Shown here: piece by piece, positions 34,761 through 35,000 of the stretch
Position numbering within the stretch: the stretch's first letter is position 1
Layout of the letters: each line of letters starts with the position of its first letter
Assembly: GCF_964340395.1 (NCBI RefSeq)
Contig: NC_135567.1
Span: 10,691,984 to 10,726,983 of the forward strand
Origin: Glandiceps talaboti
Lineage: Eukaryota; Hemichordata; Enteropneusta; Spengelidae
Length of the DNA stretch: 35,000 bases
Direction of reading: 5' to 3'
The notes under the pieces: generated by a model
The model's database searches: none
The model's input: the letters and a program-made list of their open reading frames with translations, nothing else
What the model was told of the DNA's origin: nothing
Translations under genes and position numbers: made by a program

Positions 34761-35000
34761 CGATTGCAATTTAGGGGTTTAAAAGAATTTGCCTGTCACA
34801 GTTGCATAAAAAAGTTGATCCAGAAAAGAATGATACTAACAGATGTAAAAGCACATTTCTCCACCGATAAGATAACATTTATCTGAGAACGTAGGATTGA
34901 AACCCTGGCCTTTAATTAAATTCATCATTGATAATGTGTTGATTCTTATCAGTTTCTTGATACAGGAGAAATGAAGTTGCCATAGATCATAATATGTTTA

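Overview
The window looks like nuclear DNA of a marine invertebrate animal. It is AT-rich, has spliced genes with GT/AG introns, carries many long microsatellites, and is crowded with short inverted-repeat transposons, SINE-like pieces and one LTR element. The sequence alone does not settle the species or phylum. Only two genes can be supported; most of the rest is repeats.

Layout. Positions 1-6200 hold no convincing gene, only microsatellites, a short duplicated segment and a decayed tandem repeat rich in TTTTGGCGGGAA motifs. Positions 6208-8999 are a recent LTR retrotransposon with no coding capacity. Positions 11902-13164 (minus strand) are an intronless gene for a 420-residue serine-rich protein with a short N-terminal coiled coil and a DSGISS phosphodegron-like motif; a TATA box and a CRE lie upstream. 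Positions 17.2-23.8 kb are a mosaic of at least four repeat families and an 820-bp TGTA/TG tract. One TA-flanked element there can be proved by comparison with a diverged empty copy of its target site.

From 23996 to 33080 (plus strand) a multi-exon gene is readable in seven phase-compatible exons to its stop codon; the 5' end is missing or unresolved. It encodes a protein that begins with the C2/MNNL domain of Notch ligands (Delta/Jagged), has 18 mostly calcium-binding EGF repeats, and ends in a glycine-rich membrane segment with a four-residue tail. The DSL domain, which binds Notch and normally sits between MNNL and the EGF repeats, is absent: the exons join so that only its last two cysteines and the GW-G core remain. 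A DSL-less, tail-less Notch-ligand-like protein is the main discovery candidate here. Its introns carry several copies of the TA-flanked repeat family, SINE-like pieces and a pentanucleotide satellite.

The two genes have no visible functional link. Positions 33.1-35.0 kb are 3' flank with a tandem duplication and a repeat copy.
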